Shown: positions 6,164 through 8,117 of the stretch, piece after piece
Position numbering within the stretch: position 1 is the stretch's first letter
Layout: each line of letters starts with the position of its first letter
From: Planctomycetota bacterium
Lineage (GTDB): Bacteria; Planctomycetota; Planctomycetia; Pirellulales; Thermoguttaceae
Assembly (NCBI GenBank): GCA_023397045.1
Contig: JAEWUR010000501.1
Span: forward strand, 1 to 8,117
DNA: 8,117 nucleotides
Direction of reading: 5' to 3'
Translations under genes and position numbers: made by a program
The notes under the pieces: generated by a model
The model's database searches: none
What the model was told of the DNA's origin: nothing
The model's input: only the letters and a program-made list of their open reading frames with translations

Positions 6164-7789
6164 TTATTGCGTTACATTTCTGCGATATTTCGTCATCTTG
6201 ATCCGAGTCGAACGGTAGAGCAGGAGCATCGCTATAGCGATGCCGAGAATGGCCAGCGAACTCGGCTCCGGCGCGGTGGTGAATTGGAAGGCGTAAAGTT
6301 TTGCGTCCGCCATTTGGAACCGCATGATTATCGTTTCCCCCATGATGGACGATAGATTGCTTTGGCCGTTCCACGAGACGCGCCCGGCAATGTGGTCGCC
6401 GACGATCGGATCACAATCCAGCATGGAAAATCCGTCGATGAGCGCCCCATTGGGATGTAGCAACTCCACTTTCAAGTATCCGCCGTCGGCGACATCGACG
6501 TTCAAGTCGAGATGACGGCCGGAGAACGAGATTTCGGGCGTGGTGAACTCGCCACCTTCGGGGCCGGCATCGGCTGAGACGAATCCGTCGAGTCGCATGA
6601 CGCCGCGCATGACCGACCCGAGCGCCAGGTTTTCGGTGGTGGCGTAGTCGCCGTGGGTGAACGGCGCGGCGGTGTAGTAAACCCAGATTTCGTCGCCGCG
6701 ATAGATGAGGTTGCTTCCGCCGGCGACGTAGGTTTCACCGTCGTCGCATGATCCGTCGGGTCCGCACGGGATGAACGCTTTGCCCGGCTCGGGACGATAC
6801 CAGTTGAGGCTGTCGCGGCTGGTGACGAGTTGGACCTCGATCGGTCCGTCGTTGTTGACGTTGCGAAGTCCCCATTCGGAGCGTTCTTGTGCCACTTCCG
6901 GCAAGTAATGGTAGTAGGCCGAAGGCATTCCGATATAGACGTTCGGCGCTCCTTGGTAGAGTTGAACGCCGCCGGCATAAAAATCCATGCCGCTGAATAC
7001 GGCGGGATCGAGGTTGGGGCTGTCCTCGGCGATGGGAGAAAGCACCATGGTTTCCGTGCCCCAATTCGTCACGTCGTCGAATTCACAGCGTGAAACTTGA
7101 CGCCGGCCTTGATATTCGCCGAATTCCCAGGATCGCACCCAGCCGACGTAGCGTCCGATGTTGTTATCATAATAGGCGACGTTGGTCGTGTCGCTGAGAC
7201 GGAACGACGGATTGTTGTAAGAGGTCCAGTTGCGTCCATCGGCCGAGTAGGCCATCGCCGTGAGGCGGTCAAAGGTTCCGACCATTTTGTAGCGTTCCGC
7301 GGCGGGGCAATTCGGATTCGTATCCAGAAAGACATTGCCGGGCTCGAATGCGATATCGGGTGACGTTGGCAACACGATATTGGTGTCCGCGCCGTTGATG
7401 GAGATGTTGCCGAGGTTCGGTTTCTCGAAATTGACGCCGTCGTTGGAGACGGCGTAGCAAAGCCAGCGGCTGCGGTCGTTGGCGCCCGACGGAGCGATGG
7501 CGTCGTAGTACAGCTTGATTTGTCCATTGTCGTCGATCACCGTGTTGCCCGCCGAAATCCGGTTCGCCTCCCACGGCCGATTCGGATCGGGAGCCAACAC
7601 CTGTTGCACGTTGGTCAACGGATTGACTTTCAAGGCGATGCCCGATTTTTGAGCGAAAAACTGCTCGTCAATAAACAGTTGTTTGTCGCCGCCGACGAAG
7701 AGGGCGGCGCAAGCGTTTCTCGGGCTCACCAGCGTTCCATACAGGCACAGCGTCAATCCGAGCGTTATCAAGAGCCTTTTGGCGTTCAC
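6164..7789 (-). CDS. PEP-CTERM-tagged secreted beta-propeller glycosyl-hydrolase-like protein
   Basis: A 541-residue protein from GTG 7789. It has a signal peptide (Lys/Arg at 4-5, hydrophobic core about 6-21, likely cleavage after ACA at 26-28) and then the same propeller architecture as the gene downstream. Visible motifs are DKQLFIDEQFFAQKSGIAL (35-53), RPWEANRISAGNTVIDDNG (71-89), SNDGVNFEKP (115-124), SADGRNWTSY (182-191), SRDSLNWYRP (324-333) and the C-terminal module RLDGFVSADAG (399-409) to AKLYAFQF (496-503). Then come APEPSS (506-511), a hydrophobic helix (512-524) and a basic tail (RSTRIKMTKYRR), a typical PEP-CTERM signal for exosortase processing. It is therefore predicted to be exported and sorted or anchored at the cell surface. 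AAAGGAG 5 bases before the GTG decides the start. An alternative ATG at 7813 overlaps the previous stop as ATGA and adds eight residues. The substrate is unknown. Residues 342 and 348 are Cys where the paralogue has Arg and Trp. Confidence 0.87.
   Translation of the reverse strand: MNAKRLLITLGLTLCLYGTLVSPRNACAALFVGGDKQLFIDEQFFAQKSGIALKVNPLTNVQQVLAPDPNRPWEANRISAGNTVIDDNGQIKLYYDAIAPSGANDRSRWLCYAVSNDGVNFEKPNLGNISINGADTNIVLPTSPDIAFEPGNVFLDTNPNCPAAERYKMVGTFDRLTAMAYSADGRNWTSYNNPSFRLSDTTNVAYYDNNIGRYVGWVRSWEFGEYQGRRQVSRCEFDDVTNWGTETMVLSPIAEDSPNLDPAVFSGMDFYAGGVQLYQGAPNVYIGMPSAYYHYLPEVAQERSEWGLRNVNNDGPIEVQLVTSRDSLNWYRPEPGKAFIPCGPDGSCDDGETYVAGGSNLIYRGDEIWVYYTAAPFTHGDYATTENLALGSVMRGVMRLDGFVSADAGPEGGEFTTPEISFSGRHLDLNVDVADGGYLKVELLHPNGALIDGFSMLDCDPIVGDHIAGRVSWNGQSNLSSIMGETIIMRFQMADAKLYAFQFTTAPEPSSLAILGIAIAMLLLYRSTRIKMTKYRRNVTQ
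6167..6271 (-). other. PEP-CTERM sorting signal segment
   Basis: This codes the last 35 residues of the tagged propeller protein. The Pro-Glu-Pro motif (507-509) is followed by SS, a hydrophobic stretch (LAILGIAIAMLLL) and a positively charged tail rich in Arg and Lys. The three-part layout is that recognised by exosortases in bacteria with PEP-CTERM systems. The paralogue at 4515-6062 ends exactly before this segment would begin. The exosortase itself is not in the window. Confidence 0.85.
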
Positions 7790-7794
7790 GGTTG

Positions 7795-7801
7795 CTCCTT
7801 T
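7795..7801 (-). promoter_or_regulatory. strong Shine-Dalgarno AAAGGAG for the PEP-CTERM propeller gene
   Basis: AAAGGAG on the minus strand lies 5 bases (CAACC) before GTG 7789 and is the best ribosome-binding site in the window. It supports the GTG start over ATG 7813, which has no comparable site and relies on overlap with the upstream stop codon. Confidence 0.7.
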
Positions 7802-7809
7802 ACGATTGT

Positions 7810-8117
7810 TCATTTCACACGCTCGAACAGTTCCGACGCCGTTCGGTAAATCACCTCCTCCGTATCGGCACGGAGCGATCGGAGCCGCAAACTGATGAAC
7901 TTCTCCTGGGCCCCGGCTTTTTCTTGCCATGCCCTCGTACACAGGTAGCCGAGCATCCCGTTCGAGTAGCCGGCGATCAAAGTATGGCGAAACGGGGAGA
8001 TCTCCTGCAATTTCCGGCCGATTTCGACGTAGAGTTCGCCGGGCACGGCCATGAGGAACAAGTCGCCCGCGCGAATCGCCTGCAACTCCAAGATGTCGCT
8101 ATCGGGCAGATCACGAT
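7810..8117 (-). CDS. neutral/alkaline non-lysosomal ceramidase-family protein, C-terminal fragment (N-terminus outside window)
   Basis: The frame is open from the right edge to TGA at 7810-7812, with 101 codons visible. The fragment reads LELQAIRAGDLFLMAVPGEL, then YVEIGRKLQEISPFRHTLIAG, then YSNGMLGYLCTRAWQEK, and ends in ASELFERVK. The order 'IRxGD..L...PGEL..EIG..L...SPF..T....YSNG..GYL.T' is the typical C-terminal part of the catalytic domain of PF04734 (neutral ceramidase) proteins. The protein ends soon after it, so the Ig-like C-terminal domain of classical ceramidases is absent. Planctomycetes often have many such short-form members whose substrates are not established, so ceramide hydrolysis should not be assumed. 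The catalytic region and any signal peptide lie outside the window. The stop overlaps a possible ATG of the next gene (ATGA), pointing to co-transcription. Confidence 0.75.
   Translation of the reverse strand, partial: RDLPDSDILELQAIRAGDLFLMAVPGELYVEIGRKLQEISPFRHTLIAGYSNGMLGYLCTRAWQEKAGAQEKFISLRLRSLRADTEEVIYRTASELFERVK

Noticed and set aside
7790..7816. RNRK-like residues and NAC before the propeller domain considered as a lipoprotein lipobox
   Set aside because: The residues before the Cys (PRNAC) do not fit the hydrophobic lipobox pattern, and the protein already carries a PEP-CTERM anchor.
7814..7942. Upstream extension of the PEP-CTERM propeller gene by over 40 codons
   Set aside because: It would overlap the ceramidase-family coding sequence in another frame and place the signal peptide far from the N-terminus.
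1..8117. CRISPR array, tRNA, rRNA, riboswitch, insertion sequence or attachment site
   Set aside because: The window is almost entirely filled by protein-coding genes. No regularly spaced repeats, tRNA-like cloverleaf, transposase or terminal inverted repeats were seen.

Overview
The window looks like chromosome of a planctomycete, or a close relative in the PVC group. The reasons are a PEP-CTERM surface-sorting tag, tandem secreted beta-propeller hydrolase-like proteins of a type common in Planctomycetota, a neutral-ceramidase-family protein, a DUF5054 protein and fairly GC-rich DNA. Shine-Dalgarno sites are present at some starts only. The taxonomic call is inference from gene content; no rRNA or marker gene is present. 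Coding density is very high. No stretch over 300 bases lacks a gene, and I see no tRNA, rRNA, CRISPR array or insertion sequence.

Layout. Positions 1-1083 (minus) hold the N-terminal 361 codons of an NAD(P)-binding SDR/DUF2867-type protein that runs off the left edge. It is divergent from a complete TspO/MBR membrane protein gene (1251-1739, plus). The 167-base gap between them carries a 7-bp inverted repeat. The tspO end overlaps, tail to tail by 12 bases, the end of a long minus-strand operon.

Reading right to left, the operon contains four genes. The first is the C-terminal 101 residues of a neutral/alkaline ceramidase-family protein (entering from the right edge). The second is a secreted beta-propeller protein with a C-terminal PEP-CTERM anchor (7789-6164). 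The third is a secreted paralogue without the anchor (6062-4515). The fourth is a DUF5054, GH38-like protein (4499-1728) with no recognisable signal peptide. Three junctions are very tight or coupled, or have a clear ribosome-binding site. The exception is the 101-base gap between the two paralogues, which contains a promoter-like sequence and a 13-bp palindrome.

Interpretation. The minus-strand operon looks like a small carbohydrate or glycoconjugate utilisation locus. Two propeller proteins would act outside the cytoplasm, one anchored and one soluble. A GH38-like protein may act on released products inside the cell, and a ceramidase-family hydrolase is co-transcribed. No substrate can be read from the sequence. 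The best candidate for something undescribed is this gene set together with the anchored/soluble paralogue pair, in which the anchored copy has a changed, cysteine-bearing version of an otherwise recognisable loop.
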